Part shown: piece by piece, positions 48,871 to 62,988 of the stretch
Layout: each line of letters opens with the position of its first letter
Numbering within the stretch: position 1 is the first letter of the stretch
Assembly: GCA_030770545.1 (NCBI GenBank)
Contig: CM061105.1
Location: forward strand, 4,633,001-4,697,000
Reading direction: 5' to 3'
Source: Macropodus opercularis
Lineage: Eukaryota > Chordata > Actinopteri > Anabantiformes > Osphronemidae
Length of the DNA stretch: 64,000 nt
Notes under the pieces: model-generated
The model's input: only the letters and a program-made list of their open reading frames with translations
Databases searched by the model: none
What the model was told of the DNA's origin: nothing
Program-made: the position numbers and the translations under genes

Positions 48871-50875
48871 GGAACAACCTGTACTTAGGTATGTGTTCCC
48901 TGTTCCTAGACCATGTGCAGTGTTGCCTGCTCAGGAAAGGCAATAAAATCAGGAAAATCATTATCAAAGGCGATTTTGATCCCTAGAGGCCAATATAAGT
49001 TTGCCCCATCAACTTGTTTGTTTGACAGTAGCTTGGAAGAATGATTAAAAAGCCCTGGCACCGTTCACCTTCATTACTGTGGCCCGGTCTGTAAATACAG
49101 CGCGACTACTTGATGATGCCTCAACAGTGAGAATCCATAAGGGCCAGCAGCTCAGACGCTGTGTGTGCTGAGGTATTCCTCTGTGGCTCTGCTGAGCTGT
49201 TTGTTAATGCACAGATTCCCCCCCCCGGATCACCATTTTTGTGCCTCGCTGTTAGACACAGGTGCCACCCTGGGGAGAGCTGCAGCCAATTAAACCAAAC
49301 CTTGAATGGGAGTTGCTCTCAAGGAGGAGAACACGGCAGACGATGACGGGTGGGACGCGCTGGGCTTTTGATTGGAGCCAACTCTGGAGAGAGAGGTTAT
49401 TGTGTCAGCGTGTTTGCACTTGGGATGTTTTGCGACATCTGTGCCAGCTGTTCGGAGGACAGGAGCATGCTCAGAAGGGGGGGGGGCATTAAATGGGACA
49501 TCAATTTCAAGTGCCTGTGACTGGTATTTATAAATAGCTCACTGTGGGCATTTCCAGGGCTGATGGAGCTGTCAGCCGTCGCGTGAGCTCCACTCACCTC
49601 TGACTTCCGTTTAGTTCAGACCCTGCTTTGCCTCAATTTCTATCTCAGGAGGTTTTATTACTTTCAAGCATTTCATTCTATGCAGTTCTAAGGGCCATGC
49701 TCTCAAATTAAGGTCACGTGCCGGATTTTAATGTAAATATCCATCCACCGAAAGTGCTTCCCTGGTGCCTTTTTTTCCCAGAAGCTCCCTCAGACCTTAA
49801 CAACCGGGACAACTCACAGCACGACAACTTCACACGTTGCTGCACTTGAGAAATCACTTGTAAATGCAGATAGTGCTTGAAAATGATGATAAGCATTTTG
49901 ATACATCAGGGTCTTGGCTTATGAAAACTAACCGGTACAGTAAATATTACGGCCCCTTGTTACAAAGTGCTCCCTGCACTCCAGCAGACCTCAGTCTGCT
50001 CAGCAGGAAGAGCTTCCCTGTCCCTTCCTATACGGTGCATCTGTGCTGTGTGCCCAGTCCAGCTTATGGTTCAGGTATATGTAAGAGTCCACTCCCTCAA
50101 TGTCCTTTCCCGCGGACGTCCACCACCAGCTCCTTTGTTTTCCCGGCGTTGATCTTGAGGTCATCGGTATCAGTGGATGTCAATATGCTGCAAAAGGACA
50201 CACACACACACACACACACTGCTTCTTTTATTATCATTAGTTCAAACACTCATATTGACTTACACTCAAGTGATACCGTACAGTATATGTGTCTAATACA
50301 GTGTCTTACTCCTTTTCCAATAAGCTTCACGTAAAGCAGGTATTGATTTCTTTATGTTACACAGAAGGTTTATTCTCGGTCAGTGTTTAGCGTCAGGCTC
50401 ATAACAAATTAAGATTAATGATGCATAACTGTGGTGGTTCTAAGCAGCAGCAGCGGCTTCTGGTACAAAGGTTTTGATTTCCTCCTAAATGCTACGGCGT
50501 ATGCAGGGAAGAGCTGGTGCATTTGAATCCATTGTTTAAAATACAAACCAAGTAAAGAACGCGGTTCGTTTTAGGACAGTATGTTTTTAATCCTTCTTTT
50601 CTGAACACGCTGCTTCTGGGGGCAGTTCATAGAAAGCAATGCAGGTTATTGTTAGATCTAAGTGAATTCATGCTGCTTCTGCAGTTTCAGCATCTCTACA
50701 TACAGTAAGAAGCTCAGTATGTGTGTGACAGCAGACTCTGCCACAGGTGATGCAAAGATTTTCAATATGCTTCCTGAGAAACAAACCAAACGCTGCGTTA
50801 GTTGTTGTGTAGCAATGTAGTGAGTTCTTTTTGTTTTTTGCATCTAAAGTGAGATCTGATGCTGCTTCTTTTCAG
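48871..50875. other. gene-free interval
   Basis: Contains a short (CA)n tract at 50198-50219 and no recognisable gene. The 156-codon plus frame at 49864-50334 runs through that repeat and has no motif. Confidence 0.5.
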
Positions 50876-51029
50876 AAAGTTGGAAGTTATCTACAGTGCG
50901 TTCAGGTACAGCGTCGAGCACGGAGATGATGGAGCTGACGCGTCTCAGCCGGTGTCTGCCAGACCCCCGACTGTCTTTCTGCTCAACAGGAGACTCCAGA
51001 GTCTTAAATGTTGGAAACCTTGGCTGTAG
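50876..51029 (+). other. exon-like block, possible partner of 43349-43506
   Basis: A good acceptor (TGCTTCTTTTCAG) is followed by an A that completes the split Arg codon from the block at 43349-43506. Fifty further codons follow (KLEVIYSAFRYSVEHGDDGA at the start) to TAG at 51027. The joined product would be 60 residues with an acidic middle. No family is recognised and expression is unproven. Confidence 0.25.
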
Positions 51030-52970
51030 TAGTTTGGAACAAATCGACCGTGACCCAGAAACAAGCGCTTTGAAGGTGACCAGCTTGTGCTCAGCCTATT
51101 GCTGTGTCACACAAACTACTACTGTACTGTAACAGTTTGTTTTCAGAGCCTTTGTTTCCCAGATTCAACAGAAACTGGGTCAAATATTTTTTCATTCACT
51201 TGCCATAATTTGTGCTATTACCCGGTTGTATACGTGTTTGGATACAAGTTTGTTGATGAGGATTTTCTTCCAGCTTTTAATTTTTCTTAAACATGTGGAG
51301 CAGGCGGCAGCCGTCCTCTGTGCCACCTCTTCACACACATAGCATAGTCAAGTATTAATATTTCAGCAACCTACTGTATGCACCCCCCCCCCCAAGATAT
51401 TCTTTCCCTTCTCAGCCATCCAAATGTTTTCTCCTCAACACAGTGTGCATGAAGTGGAAAATGATAAAGATGATTACTCAGATTTGAAGGTACAGGTAGC
51501 TGTGTTACATAATGTAACTGCTTTCAGGCCTCTAAGCTAATTACAGCATGTTTATACTGAATGTGTCCACAAAATCATATATTGTCTGTTCTACAGTATC
51601 TGAACTGCGCTGTAATATTAATGTGTTTTGTTCTCACGCGTATAAAAGTTTTAGCAATTGCAAAGTAATTAGAAGGAGCCATTACAAAATGTACTTATTT
51701 CCCACTGATTGTTTCTTTATGAGTCACCGTCTGAAGCACATTATATTCCATTTAGCTTGAAATTCTAATAGCCATTAGTAATGTGCAAAAGCCAGGAAAT
51801 GTTACTTAAGCAGCAACAGCAGAGTGGTGTAAAGCTTGTGCGTATATGCATGTAGAAGGACACGCATCTGCTTCCATCGTCTCCAATTTAATTGTCCTTG
51901 CTGCTTCAAGCCCCTGCGTAGTGATGCTTCAGCCCCTGATGCTGAGGGCTGGTTGTATTGTATTCTTGTATTCTGAGAAGAACTGTGTGTAGGTGGCCTT
52001 GTTAGATACGAGGAAAGATAATCCATAAAGCCGTTCTCTGTGGGTGAAGCTTTTCGCGTCCCTTGTTGTTCCCAAGTTCTTCCCTTCCAACCATTTCTGG
52101 CTGCGTTTCCTTCGGTTATGTGTGAAATGGCCCTTTTGCAGTAATTGTATCTGAGGCGACGTCGTGGCCCAGGGAACTCAACATTCACTCCGAGCACATG
52201 GAGCAGAGAGGAACAGAACGCAATGAGGCCTGAGCTGCGTGCAATTACTGGCTCATACCTGTTCGCACAAACTTAGAATCAGCGTAAGGTTTGTGTGCTA
52301 GATACAATTTTCACCGTTTTCAGTCATAGAAGAAGAAGGTGTTGATGATGATGCCACACTTTCTTTCTTTCTCCGTCTCCCATTTTACCTTCACCCTCTC
52401 TAGCTGAGTTTTCTCCATATGTTAAATCGAGGAAGTATGATGAATGGCCCTGTGCTTCTGTGATGACCTAGGGAAATGCACTGTATTCAGAACCGAGCAC
52501 TTTGCTGACACGTCTGTCCTTATCTTCTCTCAGGGTGTTCAGCTCAGACTAGAATAATTAGCCTGCGTTGCCTGGCTTGATCATCACAACCTTTTTCTTT
52601 TTTTTTTTACTACAGACATTGGCAAATGATTTCATCCTCTTATCTGGGCTCCTGGTGATGCTGTTTTGCATTTTCTAAACACGGAAGCTAATAATGCGGA
52701 TGCATTGATGCCAGCTTTTACTGTTTGAAGGTTAAGTCAAGTGGAGCTCACAGGGTTTGGCGTTTGCTTGACGCTACCCGGAGGGTCACAAGATAAAGTT
52801 GAGTGGTTACTAATGACTTTTGTGTCGTTTCTGGGTCGACGTAATGATTCTGAAGCAATTTGTTTTTGTTTATCATACCAGTTTACTAAATTGGCAAATT
52901 TAATTATTAATTATGCCTCGACTGCTAAATATTATACACAAATCTAGTTGAATAAAAATATTACTTGTAG
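51030..52970. other. gene-free interval
   Basis: No gene is recognised. The minus-strand 131-codon frame at 51802-52197 has no recognisable motif. Confidence 0.5.
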
Positions 52971-53325
52971 TACTGTGCAAAAAGTTTTAGGCAGGTGTGA
53001 AAAAATGCTGTAAACACAGAAGGCTTTCAGAAATATAAATAACGATTCTTTACTTTGGACAATTTACCAAATGCAAAGTGAGCGAACAAAAGAAAAATCT
53101 AAATCATATTAATATTTGGTTACTACGTCAGTACTGGAAGTGATGTGATCCCCCACAGAGCCCTGATCTCAACATCATGGAGTGTTTTGAAGGCAAAGGC
53201 TGGTCACACCAGACATTGATTTGATTTAGATTTCTCTTTTGTTCATTTACGGCATTTTGTTCATTTATGAAAATAAATGTTTAACACAATCTTTGTTTAC
53301 AGCATTTTTTTCATTATTTCATTAT
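52971..53325. mobile_element. Tc1-like remnant, internally deleted
   Basis: Inverted-repeat halves are seen: GAACAAAAGAAAAATCTAAA near 53085 pairs with its near-complement at 53220-53240, and AAAAAATGCTGTAAACA near 53003 pairs with a copy near 53300. Between them is a relic of the transposase C-terminal motif (SPDLNIME). The right tip is missing. It is a different family from the element at 32811. Confidence 0.65.
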
Positions 53326-56300
53326 TATACTATAATATTCTTGTAATATTAACAACATGTTTTAATCTCTTGCCTCAGCCTTCTGTCTGCTAACATCCGT
53401 ATTTCTGATCACTATGCAAATGACTGTCCAGCCTGCTCAGGTTTATCTTGTCTCCTGCGACTCACCAGGATATTCTCTGTGTATTAAAGCTGAATGAATA
53501 TTACATGAATAATTAACATTAAGGGTAATATTTTGAAGACTCTGTCCCTTCACTACTATTCACATACAATATACAGTATATATTATATCATTAAAATAAG
53601 TTCCCAGCATCTGCAACGACCACGTCAAGTCCCAAGCAGAACACTCCTAACATCAAAACACGTCCAAGGTCCTCTGTGCCTTAGCTAAGGTTCTTTCTTT
53701 CTAGGTGGTCTGACACGCTCACGGCAGGTTCATCACCGTTTCCTTTTGGCGTGTGTAGATACTACAGTCATGTAATACCCATGTGCATCGCTGCTCCATC
53801 CCATCACAGTAATGAGACCTTGTTGCACTGGTTAGTAGCTTCACCTTCGGCCTCTGGCCTTCAGGGGACGTTCTTTTCTAATCTACATTCCACACAGTCT
53901 TGGCGCACGTTACACATGCTGAACATGGTCTCGTCTCATCATCCTCACATAAAACACGCTGTGGCTGCACATCAACGGACGCGTTACGTCACAGCAAGCA
54001 ACCGAGACGTTTGTACGGATACTCTCACTTTAGGAAACTGAAGTTTGGGCCGAGCTGACGTTTATGTTTCCACAGAAGCTGAGGAAGAGCTGAGTTTTTT
54101 TTTGTTTTTGGCAAAGTAGAACAAGAATATAATTTTCTCATCTAGATTCAGGTCTGTTTTTTTTCTGCATAACAGGCCTAAATCACATCTGCAGTAATTA
54201 CCCGGCAGCAGCTCCCCTGGGGAGGTGAACAAGGCAGTCACTATGGCAACTTTCGGCACCTGGAGTCACGTTTGCTGTAAGAGCGTAACGCTCGGTTTTC
54301 AAAATACATCTCGAAACTGACAAGCCCTTCAAGACCACAAGCCAGAAGGTCTTTGTTTTCTCAAGGGTGAGGGAGATTGTCAAGAGGAACATCTCCAAAT
54401 CAAACAATCAAGCTCGCTTTTATCCGGTCGCAATTAAAATGGTGGGTGTTAATATATTCTCTCTACAGGCAAATGTTATTTTGAACATGTGGTCTTGTTA
54501 AAGTTGTGGATTTATTCTGCAAATGCGCGTAAAATCCGTAAAGACTCATCCAAATGTACATTCGCCCAGATTATAACGTGGATCAGCTACAGCTGCAATG
54601 GAACGAGCTCAGTCCCTTTAACAGCTTAATTCACAATCAATACCACAGCAAATACAGTGGCTGAACAGACAGATGGCAAGAACGGAAGAGCTGAGAGGAG
54701 CATTAAGCAAACATTAGGAAACTACTGTACATTTGCAGAACAACTAAGCAGCTATCGAGCGGGAAGTGTGGCACCTCCAGCACCCGGCGAGTGTGTGGAT
54801 GATATAACATAAGAAGCTATGGCTGCTAGGAAGGAGATTAGTCTCAAATGTAATGGTCTGCTTTGGAAGATGAACAGCAATAATTCAGGGTCCAGGCAAT
54901 TTGCAGTTAATGACCTAAAACCCTTAGAATCACCGATGCGATTCATTTTATTAGCATTTCACAGGCGTGCGTGTTTATTAGAGTTATTAAGAGTTCACCT
55001 GACTTACTTCTACGTTCCCCGCATTCAGATTTGCTTCGAAGGGGGAAAAGGCTGTAAAAGCTTTTCAGGGCCACGCATGGCAGGTCTAAGACCGTAACCG
55101 TTTTTTTGTTTTTTTTTCCATCTCGTGAAAGAGCCCAATATTTACACAGCGGGTGCAGAGAAAGGCCCCAGTGGTCGCACGGTTTACCCAGCTTCTCGCC
55201 TCTCCACGGTCTCTCCGCATCGCACGGGTGCATAAAGAACGCGCGGCCCCTTCTGTCAGCTCTCCGTCCCTCTCTCCATCCGGCATCTCTTAATCAGGAA
55301 GGAACCTGCAGGGGCGTAATGTGGACATAAGTCTTTTTCTAAACGCGGCACACGAGATGACAGGGGAGGTCGCCTTGCCTTTCAATCAAACGGACGTCGC
55401 CGCGCACAAGCGCAGGTGACGCATTCACCATCTTCTCCTCATCCTCTGGAACAGCTCATATTCATCCGTCTACTTAACTTCATGTTCATATCAGATGCTG
55501 CTATTATATATTTTTTTGCATCTGAGGAGTTGTTCAACCAATCAGAGATCAGCGCTGTGTAAGTCCCACTTGTAAGGTCTCCTGAATCTTGCAGCTAATT
55601 AATTAAACCCCATTAACAGTGGTTTTGTCACCAGTTTACCTAATGGGATTCTTCTTCCTCGCTTCCATCACCACCTGTGTGTTACTCTTGACCCTGTCCC
55701 CTCTGTCTCGTCGTGTCCCAGAGGACGTGATTAGAAGTGTCTGTGTTCCCGGTGGGAAATGGCTCATGTTGCTGCTGGTGCTGTATGTCTGCGGTGACAG
55801 ATTTGGACCCGGGATTCACTAGCTGCTAAATTACTGTGGCGAGCCGACCGGGTTGCGAGGAAAGACAAGATGAACAATGAGGAGGAATGCGGAGATGGGC
55901 GAGAAGACAGGAAGGAAGAGCAAACGAAGGTGGGGAGGGAGGAGGGTTAAGCTGGCTGGCTGTAGAAGCAGTCAGTCGACATGTGGCGATGAAAAAGCAA
56001 ACGGAGGAACGGTGAAGGCACAAGAAGACGGAGGATGAGTCAACTGGAGGCAACTTTAAATATTAAAAAGCAACTTCACATCTTAAAGGCACTGAATTAA
56101 TCAAATGCTGGTTCAACATACATAGTTTTTCGTCAGTAATTTTCTTTCTTGTTTTCAAGTTGTGTGTTTAATAAAACGCAATCTCTAACGACAGCTGTTT
56201 AAATCACTTTAATCCCCTTTTGTTTACTTGGAGCAAACTATTACTGGTATCTGGAACGACCGGCCCGGTGCCTTCATGCGCATATTTTAAGGGTGACGTG

Positions 56301-56781
56301 TTCTGGGGCTTCACACTCTGCTGCTCACTGCACTTCTGTTTATTAAAACTGCCAATTTGACAAACTTTATTTCTGCCTTTACCAACAAAGCTGTGCCGAC
56401 TTCTCCATTATCTCATTATGTGACTATTCATCTCAGCGCGCAGCTGGAGTCCAACCTCCCCTGACAAATCACTTCATTATTCTCTGCCAAATAATAGAGC
56501 GCTGCTCTGTGTACGTTCACAGTCCCCAATAACTATCATGTTTATTAAATGGCACAAAGAGCTCCCTCAGGTACAAGGATGAATAATTGCGTTATATTGA
56601 TGTATTAAAGATTTCTGCTTTCTCAGCTTGTCACTTTGGAAACCGCTGTTGATCCCCAAGGTCCATGGGCGCAAACAGAAAGCGGCCTCGATCCGCATAT
56701 ATTTTCCCCCGGCGTGCGTCATCTCGCCCGTGACAAAGAGTACCACCCGTCAAATGATGAGACGATGCTTGAGGAGGAACG

Positions 56782-56821
<40 letters not shown>

Positions 56822-59800
56822 ACCGCAACCAGAGATTGTGAACAGCGCAGCACTTTCGTTGAGAGTAACCTCTGGAACTGACTGGAAGCTATGACTGTCT
56901 CGTGCAGGGCGAAATGTGGGTTCGCTCTCCCTTCAGCACTGACTTTTAAATTGTCCTCTCTTCTGTGAGCATATTCTGCTGCTTAACAATAGGCAAACCC
57001 TCCAGGGAGCGACCAAGATCACACTTAGCTTGATGATAAATCACCTTCCAAATCACCTTATTAGTCGATGCCCACTCGTCCGTTTGCATGGTTTGTTAGT
57101 GTTTTTGTTCTTTGCACCTTTCCAGCCTGTTCTTGTTGTTCACTCGTGTGCTTTGTCGTGCCCTGGCCGCTCCGCTGCACATGTTCTGCCGTCTCGATCC
57201 CTCCTGTTCTGCGAGTCCATCGCATCCTTGTGCACCAAACTCTGTCCAGATGTTATGCTGCGTCCAAAGCAAACTGTGTGTCTGAGCATGTGCAATGCAC
57301 ATTACTACAGTATGGCCACCGCCCCCCAGACACCAGATCCTCAGTTTGCCCAATCACGCTCAGTCTCCCAGGAATAACACAGACACGCCTCATTAAAAAA
57401 CACACACTCCCTCCAGTCATTCATAGAAAATGCATGTGAAACAGCACCTGTAATCTGTGGTTGGTGCAGCTTTGCACACAGACACACACCTGCGACAACT
57501 CTTATACTTACAGCCCACTGCCAGTGTCGTACTGTGAGGTTGTTAGTACTGCACATCTACTGTACAATAGTAAGAACCGGACCCTGAGCACAGAATTATA
57601 AAGACTATTGTTGCTGACTCTGTTGTTTTTACCTCCCGGGACGGGCCCTTAACTCATCATTAGAGGTTTCAGGAGAGACAGCGTGAGGGTGCTTTGAATG
57701 CAAAACCAGAAATTGTGCTAGACCCGCTTCAAATTCCACACGCAAACAACAGGGGGGCAGAGCAGGCTTTGCTACTGTAGCTCACACACTATGATGTTGT
57801 TAAATGAGTGTGTGTGCTGCACATTGGAGATATTAAGCTACTCTTTCTCTCTCTGCTGGGTAGTGGGTGGTGGAGCGTGGCAGCGGGCCACAGAGACTGA
57901 GTAGACTCCATCTGGGTTTCACGCCAGTGCAAGGTTTTGTTGCTGCATCATTTCTCCGTTGGTCTGATAGTGTATAAAGGAGAGTATGGTGAGCATAAAT
58001 TATGATAATATTACTGTAAAGTCACTGTGTTGACTTTATGACTCCTTCCCACTTTACCTACTTTTACACGAGTTTACCTAAAGGCCACACTGCAGCTGCT
58101 GGTGCCATAAAATGAGGGAAATGGCCTGGTCTGCCTTGTGTCGCCCCATGTACAGTGTTGTTGCTAAAAGTTCCGCAACTTAACTGACAAACGAGACTGA
58201 GCTCCAGCAGTGATGATGTGAAGCACGACACCTGATTTCGAGGTTGCATTTGAATGCAGCTTTTAAATAAAGTGGACGCAGTAAATGGTCGTCTCTTACT
58301 GCAAGGCCACGATGCTGACAGCTGATAAAAACAGTTGAAGTTTGGTTAATTTGCAAACAGACACCTCTCAGTGCTGTCAGACCCTTCAGGGACGATCTCC
58401 GTGAAGTTGCAACGATCCCTGTTGTACTTTACTTCAGCTCCAGGCTCTTATTTTGGTGATTTGCTCTTCCTGTTTTCTTCTTCACTTTCCTTCAGCTTTA
58501 TTAGTCACATCTAATTAGTTTCACAGACTTCTTTATGGCTGGAACAGATCTTTACATGAATCCATTTTTCACTGCGTTGTCTTTACGTTAAGGTAGGCTC
58601 TTGTTGCCTTATACAGTAATATCAGTGTGTCGTTACAATGACAGACCTGCTTGTGTTTATGTCTCACGTCAACAAGAATTTATGGCGATAATATCCAGCA
58701 AAGAATGTTTTTGTGAAACGTTTGATATTCATCAGTCCCTGTGGTTCTAGCTGTAAAGACGTTCACACGCTTCTGTGTGCTCTGTTTTGTACTGTCACAC
58801 CTAATCATGATTTTATGATTGAGTAACAAATTCCAAACCTGACATTAGACGTCTGGCACTGACCACATCCTTGACTCCTGGTTTGGCATCACTGATCGGG
58901 CTGAGGAGCAGCACAGTAGTTTTTTGTGTTATGACACAGATACGTGTGTGGGGTTTTTTTTTGTCTTGGAGCGCAAACACAAAACAAAAGCAAATCATAA
59001 ATCACGTCCTACTGTACTGTAGCTATAATAATATCCCAAAAGAGACACCAGCAGAACTGCGGCGCACGAGAAACACTGTGGCCCCTGCAGTGCGCTCACT
59101 TTTCTTACAAAACACACGATGGGTTTACAGGAGGGCCCGGAAATATGAGGTGTTTTTATTCAGACTGTTGGAGTTGGAGCCACTGTCTGAATATCAGCCT
59201 GTAAGCTGCACCTCAGGGGTTTGTGCTTCTGGCAGGTGTGACCGTGTCTGGGCTGCTTTCACTACAGGGAGCGAGATGCACTTTAGAACAGCAGCAGGAA
59301 AGGGTCAACATTCTGCTTAACGTCTATTTTTCCCATATTTATACAGGCTGTCACATGTCTCCTTTGTGTGTCTGTCTTTCTGTCTAAAGTGGGGCTGAAT
59401 CAGTCTGCTGGCAAATCTGTGAATCCACTTAGAAAACAATTGAATGTGTACAGAATGTGCTGGTCTTCCCCGGCTGATATAACACTCAAATTATGACATA
59501 TGAGTAATTATGGATTTTGCATTGATCGCAGCTTTGCACACTCTGTTCGTTCTGTCACCGTCCAACAATCTTGAGCTCCCAGAGGTGTTGACACAGGCTG
59601 CTTTTCCTCCACTCTTCAGTCCAACTCATCCCAAACCGTCTCACGTGGCATCAGGTCATTACAAGCAACCAGTAATTTGTTGTATCTCTGCAAACATAGA
59701 CACAGTTGAATGTTCTTGCTGTCGAGGGTGGACATGCAGAGACACCTGTCACTCTGTCACCACATGCTGAGCTGCACCACACATTGACCTTGTGCTGTCG

Positions 59801-62800
59801 GACATTTTTTCCCTGCTCAGCCATCATCCAAGATAAATCCCCCCTCACATGAATCACGACATAACAGGCGTTTAAAGAATATGCGTCCAGCGACACGTGG
59901 GTCCAGATAAACCAGGGGCCGTGGCTCTGACTCCCGGATCGCACCTGGACAATAAATCCACACGGTGGGATCCTCGCACAGGATTCCTTTAGGTTGCAGA
60001 GCAGCATCGGCCAATCTCCCAAGGTCAGTGTCAGAAGGGAAGGCAGCGCTGATATGAGTGAGTCGAACTGGGCGTGGGATGGGGGGGTGTATAGGAGGGC
60101 AAAGGTGGAAGAGATGTAGCACAACACGGCTGCTGCGCACACTTTCTCACAGAGCAAAGCCCCTCGCGTTTTTCTTGACCTTGCTCGTGCCTTTGCATTC
60201 TCTCTGGTACTCACTTCCCCCTACATCCATTTCCTCTCCTTGACTCCGAGATGTCTTTCTGTCCTCTGCTGTTGGATGACGGCTGGACCACTTGCATACA
60301 AAGCTTCGCAGTGTGTCATCTGCTTGTGGATCATTTGAATGCAGGCAAGCCAGACCGGTCACACCTCTACTTCGAGTCGTGCGGCATAACGTCAACATCA
60401 AGCGCCGTGGCTTCTGCAATCTGTCCACAAAATCAGGATAAACAAAGCGAAAGTAATGATTTAAAGCCTGTTGGTGAAACAGTAACATCTGTAACATTTG
60501 ACTGACTTCCACATAAATCAAGGATTATTCATAAGGAGGGCTTTATGCTGATTATATTGAGTTTCACTTGACCTTTGACCTATACTGGAGTATTTCTGCT
60601 TAAGACATGCCCTGTTACATATTCTTCTAACGTACTTTTGACAGACACGGTTGTGCCTTTTTATTGTTTCATTATCATTTCTCTGATGCAACAAATCTGT
60701 GAGAAAATCTGGAGCAAGAGTAGAAGTTGTTACAGCATGCAGAGAACGATCCACCTGCATTTCCCTGATCTTTAGGGGGCTTGATGGAATTGAATTGGTG
60801 GCTGGTTGCATGCTGTGATAATATGATCATAATAGTCTATAACAAAGTACATACAAGGGATAATGAGCATTAAACAATACTGAAGCTCAGCACCTGTTCT
60901 CCTATTTACACATTACATAGATGCTCTATGATGACCTTCTAAACCCAAGTTAGCTTTATCTTCCTGGACATCTCTCCAGGGTGCAGTGACCAAATTGACT
61001 TAAAAACCCAAGCAAAATACCAACTGGCCAGTCCCAGTGCGACGATTAGGCAGTTGTGGTATTCACAATGGAGCCCAAGTGTTTTAATTCACCCAATTAG
61101 GACTGTATATGGGGAAGATGTTGTCAGAGTAAATGTCGCTGTTCAGTTCTCACAGGCAATTACCTTGCTCCAGAGCGACAAGAGGGTGATTTGGTGGGAG
61201 AGCGATGAGAGCAGAGCATGAAGGAGAAGAGTAACCTTCCTGCTCCATCCTCTAACTTTCCATGAGCGGGAGCCAAGCGTTGCCGAAGACACGTTTACAG
61301 CCAGTCATGCGTAATTAAGAACAAACCGATTTACTGCCGACTGCCAGCATTTGAACACAAGGATTTGTTTTTAATTACCAACTAATTGCTGACATTTTAA
61401 ACTCGTGCTCCGCGGAGTTTGGCGCGTCGCACCGTTGGCTGTCTGTGTCGTCGCCTGCGATTTTGGCAGCGGCAGTCACATACACAGACGGCATAAATAT
61501 GATATTTCTGTATCACCTGCAAACTGATCTTCGAGACTTAACACATTTATAGCCGGACATTCAGTTTAGTCTTACTTTTATATCATATTCTAGTTCGGAG
61601 CTACCTAATCAAGACATACAGTACACAAGCTGTTTCTTAAAAGCTTTAATATAACAGATAAGAGGTCCAGCACAGCAGTGGTTAAAGCAGTTGGTCCACA
61701 ATGTGCTTGTTTAGCTCATGAGCCAATGTTCTGAACCACAAGCTGTGCTTTCTGTAAACCAGGCTTGCAGCTTCTCTAGCAGAATATGAAACCACCGCAG
61801 CGGCAGAGGCCTGACACTCATCATGTTTTAGCATTTTACCGCTTCTCCTTATTCCAGTGTGAAACGGCTCTCTGGCGTATGTGTCTTCAGTGCTGACAGA
61901 TGGAAAAAATATGATTACATTTCACACGTACAATCAACCGAGGTGGGAGAAGAAAGAAAGCGATTGGACAATGGAAAATCAACTTAAATGGATTTCCTCT
62001 GTGAAAAGCAAGTCACGTGCCCAGCGTCTCAACATATTGATGTCTCTGACAGTCTGACAGATGGGGTTGTTTCTAAGTCATTTCCACACCTCTTACTTAG
62101 AACTACAGCAGAACTTTCTTTTTCTATTACTTACTCCAGTTTTAGCTACAGACAGGAGGGTTTATCAAATATGCTTTATTCTAATTTGTCGTCAAACTCA
62201 CTGACAACGTTCTGCTTTTTATAAATAGATTTTGAGGCATTTAGTTAATGCGTTTTTTTTACTTGAGTGCAGAACATGAATGCTCGCAGCTTTGCATTCC
62301 CACACCCTTTATCACAAAGCTGCAATTAACACTCCCGTTAGACCGGAACAAGCAGCTGGTGATCGCCCCACTGAGACCGTCTTCAGCACCACGGACAGCG
62401 CCGCGCGTTAACACGCGACCAGCGGGCATCTCCTGAAAAAACGTGGTCGACCGTATTTCAACGGTGCCGAGAAGAGCGTCGGCTTCTTCGAGTCACGTGA
62501 TTGTCGTGTGAATGGACTGTTGCTGGGTTTTCCACGCTGCTTTCTTTGCCCGCCACGCCGCCACCTCCTCCTCCGCCCAGACGTCAGCTGCCGGAGAGAG
62601 CGGGCAACGGAGATTTAAACCCGGGCAGAGTGGGAAGGTGTCCTTGCTTGAGAGACGGCAGCGTGTGAGAGTTTGCGTTAGAGAGTGCCACACGGTGGAG
62701 CAAAGCCTAACCAAACTTTTCTAAAACCTTCGACCACCCCCTCCCCTCCTCAGTTGAGACACAAAGTTTCGGCATCACCACCAAACAAATGAAATTCTAG

Positions 62801-62988
62801 TCATGTTTCTGTTTGGCGTTTTTTTTTTGTTTTAACGCAGAAAGTGCTGCACTCTAGGGGCTGAATTTGTCGTTATATTCTTTAGTTGCTGTACAGAAAA
62901 AAACCCACATGTAAACAACATATTAGTTGTTGTTTACCCCGCTGCACCGTGGCCGCAGATTGGGGCACCGCCGTCACACCGGACTGCG
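53326..62988. other. long gene-free interval upstream of the opsin
   Basis: No coding family is recognised on either strand over 9.6 kb. Open frames are short or due to low-complexity DNA. Several AT-rich blocks with homeodomain-type TAATTA cores (for example 54810-54970, 56150-56620, 61020-61400) look like conserved non-coding DNA. The last part (about 62340-62988) is GC-richer and should include the opsin promoter. Confidence 0.5.
56784..56820. repeat. poly-G homopolymer
   Basis: An uninterrupted run of 37 G bases, giving spurious poly-Gly and poly-Pro open frames on the two strands. Confidence 0.9.

Noticed and set aside
56628..56894. Frames with poly-Gly or poly-Pro
   Set aside because: They are produced by the 37-base G homopolymer.
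59651..60521. Minus-strand frames of 187, 107 and 124 codons
   Set aside because: They overlap in different frames, lack motifs, and plus-strand frames of similar quality exist over the same DNA.
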